In this document: in pieces, positions 1-6,451 of the stretch | How positions within the stretch are numbered: position 1 is the stretch's first letter | How the letters are laid out: each line of letters starts with the position of its first letter | NCBI GenBank assembly: GCA_041484905.1 | Contig: JBGPIL010000110.1 | Location: 1 to 7,265, forward strand | Reading direction: 5' to 3' | DNA from: JACQCE01 sp041484905 | Lineage (GTDB): Bacteria > Nitrospirota > Nitrospiria > JACQCE01 | Length of the DNA: 7,265 nt | Program-made: the position numbers and the translations under genes | The notes under the pieces: generated by a model | The model's input: only the letters and a program-made list of their open reading frames with translations | Told to the model about the DNA's origin: nothing | Databases searched by the model: none

Positions 1-541
1 CGTAGCGGCCCCGGTCGATGTCGACCGCCGGAATGTAGAGTTGCCGGCGCAGCTTTCGGAAATCGTTGGTGCGTCCCTCCAGGGCGAAAAACCCGTTCAG
101 ATAGGCGTCAAAATTTTTCAGCGTGAAGATGCCGGACGGCAGATTTTCCTGCAGCATGTAGACCAGATCGAGCATCGAGAATTTCGCCCGCCGCCGCACA
201 AAGTAGCGGACCAGCGGCGGCACCGTCCTGACGAGCCGCTTGAAGACGTGCCACGACTCCTGATAGCCGAAGCTGTAGATGTTTTCCCGTTTGAAGTTGT
301 AGGGGCTGTCGGTGTCGTTGACAATGGCGTCGAAAATTTCACGGGGACGGACGCCGTTGGCGATCAGCGCGGCGATGGCCGACCCTGCGCTGGAGCCGAC
401 ATAGATGTCGAACTGGTTGACGTTGAAGCCCGGCTCGAAAATCTCATCCATGGCCGTCAGACAGCCGATCTCGTACATGAAGCCGGGGAATCCTCCCCCG
501 GCCAGCACCAGCGCCGTTTTTCCTCGTCTCTCCATCGCCAT
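1..541 (-). CDS. Patatin-like phospholipase family protein (C-terminus cut by window edge)
   Basis: Serine lipid acyl-hydrolase of the patatin fold, expected to cleave acyl esters of phospholipids or other lipids. 180 codons are present and the frame runs off the left edge. The oxyanion-hole loop GGGFPG is at residues 15-20 and the nucleophile elbow GSSAG at 49-53, with Ser51 the predicted nucleophile. The catalytic Asp (usually in a DG[GA] motif) would lie beyond the edge and cannot be checked. The loop has Pro where many patatins have Arg or Lys, as in GGGxRG; the rest fits the family. ATG at 541 is chosen because AGGA (548-551) sits 6 bases upstream; a second in-frame ATG at 535 is possible. 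It follows the enoyl-CoA hydratase by 90 bases and may be the last gene of the cluster, feeding free fatty acids to the ligase (inference). No signal peptide or membrane segment is visible. Confidence 0.88.
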   Translation of the reverse strand, partial: MAMERRGKTALVLAGGGFPGFMYEIGCLTAMDEIFEPGFNVNQFDIYVGSSAGSAIAALIANGVRPREIFDAIVNDTDSPYNFKRENIYSFGYQESWHVFKRLVRTVPPLVRYFVRRRAKFSMLDLVYMLQENLPSGIFTLKNFDAYLNGFFALEGRTNDFRKLRRQLYIPAVDIDRGRY

Positions 542-561
542 TGTTCGTCCTGCTGAGTAGT

Positions 562-625
562 CAGTAGACAGTAGGCTGTAGGCAGGAAGACTGCCTGGCT
601 ACTGGCCCCTGCCTACTGGCTACTG
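562..625. repeat. CAGTAG-rich intergenic inverted repeat
   Basis: The gap between hydratase and patatin genes holds five CAGTAG/CTACTG hexamers: CAGTAG at 562 and 569, CTACTG at 599, 613 and 620. The arms 569-586 and 608-625 are complementary at 16 of 18 positions around a 21-base loop, so an RNA from either strand could form a long hairpin. No T-run follows on the minus strand, so this is not a typical intrinsic terminator. It may be a dispersed intergenic repeat or an mRNA-stabilising structure between two genes of one transcript. Confidence 0.65.
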
Positions 626-631
626 GGTCTT

Positions 632-1414
632 TCATTTGTCCTGCCATTTCGGGTGCCGTTTTTCCAAAAACGCTTTCACGCCTTCCTTCATGTCGGCCGT
701 CTCGCAGAGCCCGCCGAACAGCTCTGCTTCCTTCTGCAATCCGGCCGCCAGGGGCGATGTCAGCCCGTGACCGATTGCCGTCATCGCGGCACGGACGGCA
801 GCCTGGCCCTTGGAGGCGATCTTCTTGGCCAGTCCCTGCGCCTGCTTGAGGACTTCACCCTCCGGCACGACCTTGTTCACCAGGCCGATCGCCTTTGCCT
901 CCACACCCGTGATCTTGTCGCCGGTCAAAATCAACTCGGCCGCTTTTGACGGTCCGACAATGCGGGGCAGCCGCTGCGTGCCGCCGAACCCTGGCATGAT
1001 GCCCAGATCGATCTCCGGCAGCCCCATCCGGACCCGTTCGCTCGCGATGCGCATGTGGCAGGCTAGGGCCAGTTCGAGGCCGCCGCCCAGGCAGAAGAGG
1101 CCGTTGATCGCCGCGATGATCGGCTTGGGCGACTGTTCGATCGCGCTGAAAATCGCCTGCCCTTTGAGCGTGACCGTCCGCCCCTTGGCGGCCGAGTCAA
1201 GGCCGGCGATCTCCCGGATGTCGGCGCCGGCGACGAACATGTTGCCCGCACCCGTCACGACGGCCACCTTGACGGCCGGATCGGCAATCAGTGCGCCGAT
1301 CGCCGCCTCCAGCTGGGTCATCACCATCATTGTCAGGGTATTGGCCGGCGGGTTGGTGATGGTCACCGTCGCCACGCCCTCTTCGGTCTGGGTGGTTACA
1401 AATTGTTCGCCCAC
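632..1414 (-). CDS. Enoyl-CoA hydratase / crotonase family protein
   Basis: 260-residue crotonase-fold enzyme, the usual length for a stand-alone enoyl-CoA hydratase, which adds water to trans-2-enoyl-CoA to give (3S)-hydroxyacyl-CoA in the cytoplasm. The oxyanion-hole segments AGADI (62-66) and CLGGGLE (108-114) are present. Both catalytic acids of true hydratases are in place: Glu114 in GGGLE and Glu134 in GLPE, matching Glu144 and Glu164 of the mammalian enzyme. The IMPGFGGTQRL block (139-149) is typical. The start is GTG at 1414, supported by GGAG 6 bases upstream; the overlapping ATG at 1416 is out of frame. The frame stays open further upstream, but that part is antisense-style readthrough of the dehydrogenase gene. 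It follows that gene by 107 bases, so the two form a split counterpart of FadB. Chain-length preference cannot be read from sequence. Confidence 0.95.
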   Translation of the reverse strand: MGEQFVTTQTEEGVATVTITNPPANTLTMMVMTQLEAAIGALIADPAVKVAVVTGAGNMFVAGADIREIAGLDSAAKGRTVTLKGQAIFSAIEQSPKPIIAAINGLFCLGGGLELALACHMRIASERVRMGLPEIDLGIMPGFGGTQRLPRIVGPSKAAELILTGDKITGVEAKAIGLVNKVVPEGEVLKQAQGLAKKIASKGQAAVRAAMTAIGHGLTSPLAAGLQKEAELFGGLCETADMKEGVKAFLEKRHPKWQDK

Positions 1415-1420
1415 ATGCCG

Positions 1421-1424
1421 CTCC
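1421..1424 (-). promoter_or_regulatory. RBS that fixes the GTG start of the enoyl-CoA hydratase
   Basis: GGAG on the minus strand, 6 bases before GTG at 1414. It is the only good Shine-Dalgarno near the start of the conserved crotonase sequence and gives the family's normal length. Confidence 0.65.
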
Positions 1425-1446
1425 GTTTCCCCCTCACCTTTACCTC

Positions 1447-1476
1447 GAATCGGAGATGAGAGGCATCGTCCGATTC
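1447..1476. repeat. Stem-loop in the dehydrogenase-hydratase gap
   Basis: The arms GAATCGGAGATG (1447-1458) and CATC-G-TCCGATTC (1464-1476) pair over 12 base pairs with one bulged G at 1468 and a 5-base loop. No T-run follows on the minus strand. It lies 33 bases upstream of the hydratase GTG start, so it would sit in the mRNA leader of that gene. Confidence 0.7.
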
Positions 1477-1485
1477 TTGTACAAT

Positions 1486-1514
1486 CCCCCCTCTCCCGCC
1501 AGGGGAGAGGGGGG
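1486..1514. repeat. C-rich/G-rich perfect hairpin just after the dehydrogenase gene
   Basis: CCCCCCTCTCCC (1486-1497) and GGGAGAGGGGGG (1503-1514) form a perfect 12-bp stem with a 5-base loop. It starts 7 bases after the dehydrogenase stop codon in the direction of transcription. The base sequence following it on the minus strand (ATTGTACAAG) has no T-run, so it looks like an mRNA 3'-end stabiliser or dispersed repeat more than an intrinsic terminator. A second G-rich block at 1426-1435 could pair with the same C-rich arm. Confidence 0.7.
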
Positions 1515-1521
1515 AAAGGAA

Positions 1522-2727
1522 CTAGTACGTGAAAAAACCTCTCTTCGTCTTCACGCCCAGATAGTTGGCCGCGACCATTCGCTTGAGCATCGGCGCGGGC
1601 CAGAAGCGCGGCCCCAGTTCCCGGCTCAGGCGGGTCAACTCCGCCGTCACCACATCGATCCCCATCGCATCGGCCAGATGCAACGGGCCGCCCTTCTCCT
1701 GCGGGAAGCCCATGCCCGCCACCATGGCGATGTCGATATCGCTCGGCGTGGCCACCCCCTCCTGCAGGCAGATGACCGCCTCGTTGATCATGGGGAGCAA
1801 CAGCCGTTCGGGCGTAAACTTCACTTTCTTCGTCCCCCGCGTCTTTTGAATCTGGGCGAGGATGGCCGGCAGTTCCGCATCCTCCCCTTCCAGGTAAAAA
1901 CCGCGGCCGACTTTCTGCCCCAGCCGTTTCCGCTTGACCAGCTCGTTTAACGTCTCGGCCGCCGTCATCCGGGGGCCGTAGGACTCGTAGAGGATCTCGG
2001 CCACCTTCTGCGCCACATCGATGCCGATCATATCCAGCAACACGAACGGCCCCATCGGCAGACCGGCCGCCAACAACACCTGGTCGATCTCCTTCATCGA
2101 CGCCGCGCCGTCTTCGAGCGCCAGGGCCGCCTCGTTCAGATAGGGCATGAGCAACCGATTGACGAGAAAGCCCGCGCATTCCTGCACGCGCACGGGAATC
2201 TTGCGAAGCGATTCGGTGAAGGCCACGGTGTCATCGACCGTGTCGGATGACGTCGCCAGGCCGGGGATCACCTCGACCAGTTTCATCACGTGGGCCGGAT
2301 TGAAAAAGTGCATCCCGATCAGTTTCTCCGGCCGCTTGACCGCCGAGCCGATGGCCGAGATCGAGAGCGCCGAGGTGTTCGTCGCCAGAATGGCCGATTC
2401 GGGCATGGCCGCCTCGGCTTCCTGAAACACCTTCTGCTTCACGCTCAACTCCTCGAAGACCGCTTCGATCACGAGATCGACTTCTTTGAAATCGCTATAG
2501 CTGGTCGAGCCGGTCACCAGGGCAAGTTTCTGCTCCATCTCGGTCGCCGTCATTTTGCCCTTGTCGACGCGGGACTGATAAATCTTCCGGATCGTGGCCA
2601 GCCCTTTGTCGACCGATTCCTGGCGCAGATCCTTCAGGACCACCGGCAGGCCGGCGTAACTGATCACCTGCGCAATCTGCGCGCCCATTGTCCCGGCTCC
2701 GATCACCCCGGCTTTATAGATGTACAT
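1522..2727 (-). CDS. 3-hydroxyacyl-CoA dehydrogenase, FadB C-terminal-half type
   Basis: NAD-dependent oxidation of (3S)-hydroxyacyl-CoA to 3-ketoacyl-CoA, the third step of beta-oxidation, in the cytoplasm. 401 residues. The N-terminal Rossmann domain has GAGTMG (10-15) and the acidic Asp33 at the end of the second strand, favouring NAD. The active site matches the family: Ser119 in NTS, His140 in GMHFFNP, Glu152 and Asn190 in FLVNRLL, with the His-Glu spacing of 12 and His-Asn spacing of 50 seen in the human short-chain enzyme. A first C-terminal domain covers about 183-280 and a second related one about 305-400 (PMINEAV, KGGPLHLAD), as in FadB/FadJ rather than single-domain enzymes of about 280-310 residues. 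ATG at 2727 is preceded by GGAGG (2732-2736) at ideal spacing. A composite stem-loop element lies just upstream of this RBS. The enoyl-CoA hydratase follows. Confidence 0.96.
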   Translation of the reverse strand: MYIYKAGVIGAGTMGAQIAQVISYAGLPVVLKDLRQESVDKGLATIRKIYQSRVDKGKMTATEMEQKLALVTGSTSYSDFKEVDLVIEAVFEELSVKQKVFQEAEAAMPESAILATNTSALSISAIGSAVKRPEKLIGMHFFNPAHVMKLVEVIPGLATSSDTVDDTVAFTESLRKIPVRVQECAGFLVNRLLMPYLNEAALALEDGAASMKEIDQVLLAAGLPMGPFVLLDMIGIDVAQKVAEILYESYGPRMTAAETLNELVKRKRLGQKVGRGFYLEGEDAELPAILAQIQKTRGTKKVKFTPERLLLPMINEAVICLQEGVATPSDIDIAMVAGMGFPQEKGGPLHLADAMGIDVVTAELTRLSRELGPRFWPAPMLKRMVAANYLGVKTKRGFFTY

Positions 2728-2731
2728 TCAA

Positions 2732-2736
2732 CCTCC
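2732..2736 (-). promoter_or_regulatory. Strong RBS (GGAGG) of the 3-hydroxyacyl-CoA dehydrogenase
   Basis: GGAGG lies 4 bases before ATG 2727 on the minus strand, and the repeat element's TCCGC end begins 7 bases further upstream at 2743. Confidence 0.7.
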
Positions 2737-2742
2737 GTTGTA

Positions 2743-2897
2743 TCCGCTCGTGCTAAAGCACTCGCTCAAGCCAAGGGAAGATGCGCTTCGACTCGGCCAT
2801 GGCCGTGGGCCATGTGGCCGGCTCAGATTCCGCCTTCGCGAGCAGAGCCCGCGAAGCTTCATTCACGCTCCCCTTGGCAATCCTCATCGCCGTACGC
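2743..2897 (+). repeat. Composite stem-loop element, copy 1 (long form)
   Basis: Fills most of the 195-base gap between the membrane-protein and dehydrogenase genes. Read on the plus strand it has TCCGCTCG (2743-2750), a 10-base segment, then CTCGCTCAAGC (2761-2771), the same arrangement and spacing as copy 2 at 3345. GTGC-TAAA-GCAC (2750-2761) makes a small stem. A long outer stem follows, GCCAAGGGAAG (2770-2780) with CTCCCCTTGGC (2868-2878), 10 of 11 paired. About 87 bases lie inside it, with inner pairs GCTTCG/CGAAGC (2785-2790/2852-2857) and CGGCCA/TGGCCG (2794-2799/2815-2820). It ends with CATCGCCGTACGC (2885-2897), close to CATCGCCCATACGC in copy 2. A 43-codon ATG frame (2884-2753, minus) crosses it, but I see no RBS and do not call a gene. 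Confidence 0.6.
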
Positions 2898-2922
2898 TCT
2901 GACTTCTGACGCCTGCCGTCTT

Positions 2923-3324
2923 TTATCCTTTGAACGTCTGCTTCGCGTCGGGACGGCTCAATACCCACAGCCCCCACGCAAACAGCAAACCGACAGCCAC
3001 GGCAATCGGCCGGTCCCAGTTCACGCTTCGCGCCAGGACGTGCGCCCGCAGCGCGGCTTCACCCGCACCGAGGATCGTCATGCCGCCGAGAATATAAAAA
3101 CCCCAGCGGGACCAGGACTGGTGCGCCAGCATGCCGGCGCCGACCGCCACAAAAACCAGCGCGACACCCATGACCAGCAGCAGGTGGCCCATTCCGGCGC
3201 CGCCCATCAATCCGGCGATCGTCATCACCAGCCCCATGACCAGCAGCACCGCCCCAAAGATGATCCGAACGGTGTCAGAGAGATGCGATTCGTGCCCCGA
3301 TTCGACTTGATTCATCGTGATCAT
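2923..3324 (-). CDS. Small four-helix membrane protein, function unknown
   Basis: 133-residue protein that I do not recognise as a named family. After a polar N-terminus containing two His (about 1-18) there are four hydrophobic segments at about 19-40, 46-67, 75-91 and 105-122, and a short polar, Lys-containing tail. The second segment is preceded by a Gly/Met-rich stretch (GGAGMGH, 41-47). Charged residues are sparse: Glu89 sits in helix 3, and Arg93, Arg99, Asp104 and Arg105 lie in the loop before helix 4. No catalytic motif is seen. ATG 3324 is preceded by AGGAG (3330-3334); ATG 3315 (Met4) is a weaker alternative. It lies between thiolase and dehydrogenase genes on the same strand, with 141- and 195-base gaps that both carry the same composite repeat, so it may be an insertion into an older cluster. 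A role in lipid transport or membrane association is speculation. Confidence 0.8.
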   Translation of the reverse strand: MITMNQVESGHESHLSDTVRIIFGAVLLVMGLVMTIAGLMGGAGMGHLLLVMGVALVFVAVGAGMLAHQSWSRWGFYILGGMTILGAGEAALRAHVLARSVNWDRPIAVAVGLLFAWGLWVLSRPDAKQTFKG

Positions 3325-3344
3325 ATGCGCTCCTTTCTGTTCTT

Positions 3345-3423
3345 TCCGCTCGCCTTGGCAGGCTCGCTCAAGCGGGGGGAGCGATGTTCACGCTCCTCCC
3401 CGCGCCCCCCATCGCCCATACGC
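3345..3423 (+). repeat. Composite stem-loop element, copy 2
   Basis: Lies in the 141-base gap between the thiolase and the membrane-protein gene, starting 20 bases upstream of the latter's ATG. Read on the plus strand: TCCGCTCG (3345-3352), a 10-base segment, CTCGCTCAAGC (3363-3373). A strong hairpin follows, GCGGGGGGAGCG (3372-3383) with CGCTCC-T-CCCCGC (3391-3403), 12 bp with one bulged T and loop ATGTTCA. It ends in CCCCCCATCG and CATCGCCCATACGC (3410-3423). The first part also makes a small stem GCCT-TGGC-AGGC (3352-3363), where copy 1 has GTGC/GCAC at the same place. The rest of the gap, toward the thiolase stop, is a purine-rich run on the minus strand with AAGTGAAAGTG-like short repeats. 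Confidence 0.65.
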
Positions 3424-3465
3424 TTGTGTCTCGAATCTCTTACTCTCTCCACTTTTCACTTTCAC

Positions 3466-4659
3466 TTATACTCGCTCCACCACCATGGCCGCTCCGAGGC
3501 CGCCGCCGACACACATGCTGGCGCAGCCGAGCGTCAGGTTTCTCCGTTGCAGTTCGCGAAGCAAGGTCAGCGCCAGGCGCGCCCCGCTCATCCCGACCGG
3601 GTGGCCCAGCGCGATCGCTCCGCCGTTGACGTTGACGATCTCCCGATTCAACCCCAGCTTCTTCTCCACGGCCAGATATTGCACCGCGAAGGCTTCGTTG
3701 ACTTCAAACAACTGAATGTCCTTCAACCCCAGCCCCGCTTTCTTCAACGCGATCGGAATCGCCTCGGCGGGGCCGATCCCCATCCGGGACGGATCGACGC
3801 CGACGAAGGCGTACGACCGGATGGCCCCCAGCGGCGTCAGCCGCAGCGTTTTGGCCCGCTCGGCCGACATCACGAGCAGCGCGGCCGCACCGTCGCTGAT
3901 CGGGCAGGAATTGCCGGGGGTGACCGAGCCGCCTTCCTTAAAGATCGCCGGATAGAGCGCCAACTGCTGTTCGGTGAGCGCCACGTTCGGTCCTTCGTCC
4001 TGGCTGAAGGGCTCCGGCGTGACTTCCTTGCCGGCCATTCGCTTGGGCACCATCACCGTGATGATTTCATCTTTGAATTTGCCTTCCCGGATCGCGCGAA
4101 AAGCCCGTTTGTGCGACAGGACGGCAAATTTGTCCTGCTCTTCGCGGGAGATCTGATAATCCTCCGCCAGGTTCTCGGCGGTGCGGCCCATGATCTGCCC
4201 GCAGAAGGCGTCGGTCAACCCTTCCCAGATGCTATCGACGAATTCGCCGTGGCGCAGCCGTTTGCCCCACCGCATGTCGCGCGAGACGTAGGGCGCCAGG
4301 CTCATATTCTCGATGCCGCCGGCGATCTGGACGTCCGCATCGCCCGCCTTGATATTCTGCGCCGCGTTGACCAGCGCCTGCATGCCCGAAGAGCAGTTCC
4401 GCGCGACGGTGTAGGCCGGGGTTTTGATCGGCAAACCGGCCATCAACGTGACCACGCGGGCCAGGTTGGTCGCGTCGCTATACTGGCCGACGCAGCCAAA
4501 GATGACCTCCTCCACCGCGGCGGGATCGAGACCGGTGCGTTTGAGCAGTTCGCGCGTGACGAGTTCGCCCAGTTTGTGGTTGGTCATGTCCTTCAACGCG
4601 CCGCCGAAATTGCCGACCGGCGTGCGGACTCCATCAATGATGACGACCTGTAAGGCCAT
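3466..4659 (-). CDS. Acetyl-CoA C-acyltransferase (thiolase)
   Basis: 397-residue thiolase, full family length. It cleaves 3-ketoacyl-CoA with CoA to give acetyl-CoA and a shortened acyl-CoA, or runs in reverse to condense two acetyl-CoA. The N-terminal domain carries the acyl-accepting Cys89 in RNCSSGMQAL. The C-terminal domain has NEAF (321-324), the His353 of GGAIALGHPVGMSGAR, and the second active-site Cys383 in CVGGGLGA. All catalytic residues are present and spaced as usual. ATG 4659 is 2 bases after the ligase stop codon; the GGGGG run in the last ligase codons may act as the RBS, which suggests translational coupling. Its place between an acyl-CoA ligase and hydratase/dehydrogenase genes favours a degradative 3-ketoacyl-CoA thiolase, but sequence alone does not separate this from an acetoacetyl-CoA thiolase. 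Confidence 0.95.
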   Translation of the reverse strand: MALQVVIIDGVRTPVGNFGGALKDMTNHKLGELVTRELLKRTGLDPAAVEEVIFGCVGQYSDATNLARVVTLMAGLPIKTPAYTVARNCSSGMQALVNAAQNIKAGDADVQIAGGIENMSLAPYVSRDMRWGKRLRHGEFVDSIWEGLTDAFCGQIMGRTAENLAEDYQISREEQDKFAVLSHKRAFRAIREGKFKDEIITVMVPKRMAGKEVTPEPFSQDEGPNVALTEQQLALYPAIFKEGGSVTPGNSCPISDGAAALLVMSAERAKTLRLTPLGAIRSYAFVGVDPSRMGIGPAEAIPIALKKAGLGLKDIQLFEVNEAFAVQYLAVEKKLGLNREIVNVNGGAIALGHPVGMSGARLALTLLRELQRRNLTLGCASMCVGGGLGAAMVVERV

Positions 4660-4661
4660 GC

Positions 4662-6371
4662 TTATCCCCCCGTTCCCGTCCAGGGCACCGTTGGCTCGGC
4701 GGCCGGTGATTTTCGCCTCTCTTCGTCCTGGAGCACCCGCCGCAGCACCTTGCCGACCATCGTCTTGGGCAACTCCTGCCGGAACTCGACGTACTTGGGC
4801 ACTTTGTATTTGGCCAGCTCGCCCGCGCAGTAGCCGATGATCTCCTGCGGCGTGGCCGTTTCCCCTTCCTTCAACACGATATAGGCCTTGATCACTTCAA
4901 CACTGAACGACTCCGGCAGGCCGACCACGACGGCGTCCTTCACCTTCGGATAGCGGAAGAGCACCTCCTCCACTTCGCGCGGATAGACGTTCTCGCCCCT
5001 CGTCTTGATCATGTCCTTCTTGCGATCGACAATGAAGAAGTAGCCGTCTTCATCCATGCGGGCCATGTCGCCGGTAAAGAGCCAGCCGTCCCGCAGCACC
5101 GCCTTGGTCTCCTCGGCCTGATTCCAGTAGCCGCGCATCACCTGCGGGCCCCGCACCGCGAGTTCTCCGGCCTGTCCGACATCCAGATCCTTCTCCCCAG
5201 TCTCGGCATCGACCACCCGCGCGTCGGTATCATGGAATGGAATTCCGATGCTCCCTTTCTTCCGCTTGCCGAAAATCGGGTTGCAGTGGGTGACCGGTGC
5301 GCTTTCCGTCAGGCCGTAGCCTTCCACCAATTTACCCTTGGTCAATTGCTCAAACCGGTCCTGCACCTCGGCGTGCAACGGCCCCGCCCCACTGATGCAG
5401 ATCCGAATGGAGGAAAGATCGTACCGGCTGACCTTCGGATGATTGTTGATGGCGACGTACATCGCCTGGACACCCATGAAAATGGTGGCGCGGTTCTTTT
5501 GGATGGCTGTCAGCACTTCGTCGGTCTTGAATTTCGGCAGGAGCACCAGATGGGCGCCGATCTTGATCGCCAGATTCATGCAGGTGCTCATTCCATAGAC
5601 GTGGAAAAACGGAATGACGCCAAGAAAGACCTCCCGGCCGGGCCGCAGCGACGGCATCCAGCCGTGACACTGGACCACGTTGGCCACGAGATTCCGGTGG
5701 CTGAGCATCACACCCTTCGGCGTGCCGGTCGTCCCACCGGTGTATTGCAGGAGGGCAAGGTCTTGCCCGCCAACGGTGACCGGCGGGGGTTGCTCCGTAG
5801 CCTGATGCAGCAACGCGAGAAAATCATGGACGGGCTCCACGCGCGGCACGTCGACCCATTGGCCTTCCCGCTTGGCCTTGAACGGATAGAGCCATTTGAG
5901 CGGCACGGGCAAAAAATCCTTCACGCCGGTGATGAGGATCCTCTTGAGCGGCGTTTTGGCCCTGACCGCCTCGATCTTGGGATAAAACAGATCCAGCGCG
6001 ATGATCGTTTCGGCGCCGGAATCCTGCAATTGGAATTCGATTTCCCGCTCCACGTAAAGCGGATTCATCTGCACCACGATGGCGCCGGCCGCCAACGCGC
6101 CGTAATAGCCGATGACCGCCTGCGGGACGTTCGGCAACATGAGCGCCACCCGGTCGCCCGGCCGCACGCCGAGCGTCCGCAAGGCGTTGGCGCAGCGCGC
6201 GACCTGCGCGGCCAGCGCTTCGTAGGTCAGCTGCTTGCCGTAGAAGGAAATGGCGGGACGGCGGGGAAAATTTCGGGCCGTATCGATCAGAAATTGCTGG
6301 AGAGGCGCTTCGGGATAGTCCAGATGCGGGGGGACTTCCGGTTCATACGCTGTTAACCAGGGCCGGCTCAT
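4662..6371 (-). CDS. fadD: Long-chain fatty-acid--CoA ligase (FadD-type acyl-CoA synthetase)
   Basis: ANL-superfamily adenylating enzyme: fatty acid + ATP + CoA to acyl-CoA + AMP + PPi, probably at the inner membrane face. 569 residues from ATG 6371. The N-terminus (SRPWLTAYEPEVP) resembles the usual FadD opening. Core motifs in order: ATP-binding YTGGTTGTPKG (210-220), GYGLTES (351-357), WLFTGD (430-435), the hinge/A8 block DRKKDMIKTRGE (449-460) and the C-terminal catalytic Lys541 in PKTMVGKVLRR. The substrate range is inferred from the family. The frame is open to ATG 6431 (20 extra residues), but those are Arg/Gly-rich, lack an RBS and do not look conserved, whereas ATG 6371 has GGAG (6380-6383) 8 bases upstream. 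First gene of the cluster; a good promoter lies 81 bases or more upstream. The stop overlaps the thiolase translation-initiation region. The last 20 or so residues are Pro/Glu-rich and extend past the catalytic domain. Confidence 0.93.
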   Translation of the reverse strand: MSRPWLTAYEPEVPPHLDYPEAPLQQFLIDTARNFPRRPAISFYGKQLTYEALAAQVARCANALRTLGVRPGDRVALMLPNVPQAVIGYYGALAAGAIVVQMNPLYVEREIEFQLQDSGAETIIALDLFYPKIEAVRAKTPLKRILITGVKDFLPVPLKWLYPFKAKREGQWVDVPRVEPVHDFLALLHQATEQPPPVTVGGQDLALLQYTGGTTGTPKGVMLSHRNLVANVVQCHGWMPSLRPGREVFLGVIPFFHVYGMSTCMNLAIKIGAHLVLLPKFKTDEVLTAIQKNRATIFMGVQAMYVAINNHPKVSRYDLSSIRICISGAGPLHAEVQDRFEQLTKGKLVEGYGLTESAPVTHCNPIFGKRKKGSIGIPFHDTDARVVDAETGEKDLDVGQAGELAVRGPQVMRGYWNQAEETKAVLRDGWLFTGDMARMDEDGYFFIVDRKKDMIKTRGENVYPREVEEVLFRYPKVKDAVVVGLPESFSVEVIKAYIVLKEGETATPQEIIGYCAGELAKYKVPKYVEFRQELPKTMVGKVLRRVLQDEERRKSPAAEPTVPWTGTGG

Positions 6372-6379
6372 GCCATCCG

Positions 6380-6383
6380 CTCC
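6380..6383 (-). promoter_or_regulatory. RBS favouring the internal ATG 6371 of the acyl-CoA ligase
   Basis: GGAG on the minus strand, 8 bases before ATG 6371. No comparable site precedes the tandem ATGs at 6431 and 6428, and family-like sequence begins at 6371. Confidence 0.55.
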
Positions 6384-6451
6384 GCGGTCCCGTCGCCGGC
6401 TGGAGATCACGCCGCATCCGCGCGACATCATCGACGACGTTCTCTGATTTG

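Noticed and set aside
1415..2179. N-terminal extension of the hydratase frame giving a 515-residue protein
   Set aside because: The extra part overlaps the dehydrogenase gene in another frame and is Arg/Gly-rich. The hydratase has a proper GTG start with RBS at 1414 and normal length.
2753..2884. Possible 43-codon minus-strand gene in the gap before the dehydrogenase
   Set aside because: No RBS is visible, and the frame runs through inverted repeats that explain the sequence. It could be revisited if homologues with the same peptide exist.
2290..4653. Very long plus-strand open frame (787 codons)
   Set aside because: It lies antisense to three well-supported genes (dehydrogenase, membrane protein, thiolase), has low-complexity Arg/His/Asp-rich translation and no recognisable domain. 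Long antisense frames are common in GC-rich DNA.
5232..6356. Plus-strand open frame of 374 codons
   Set aside because: It is antisense to the acyl-CoA ligase, whose motifs are all intact, and its translation is charged low-complexity sequence without domains.
6372..6431. Twenty-residue N-terminal extension of the ligase from ATG 6431
   Set aside because: It has no RBS, is Arg/Gly/Ser-rich and unlike the family N-terminus. The internal ATG 6371 has GGAG. The promoter position (start near 6445) does not exclude it.
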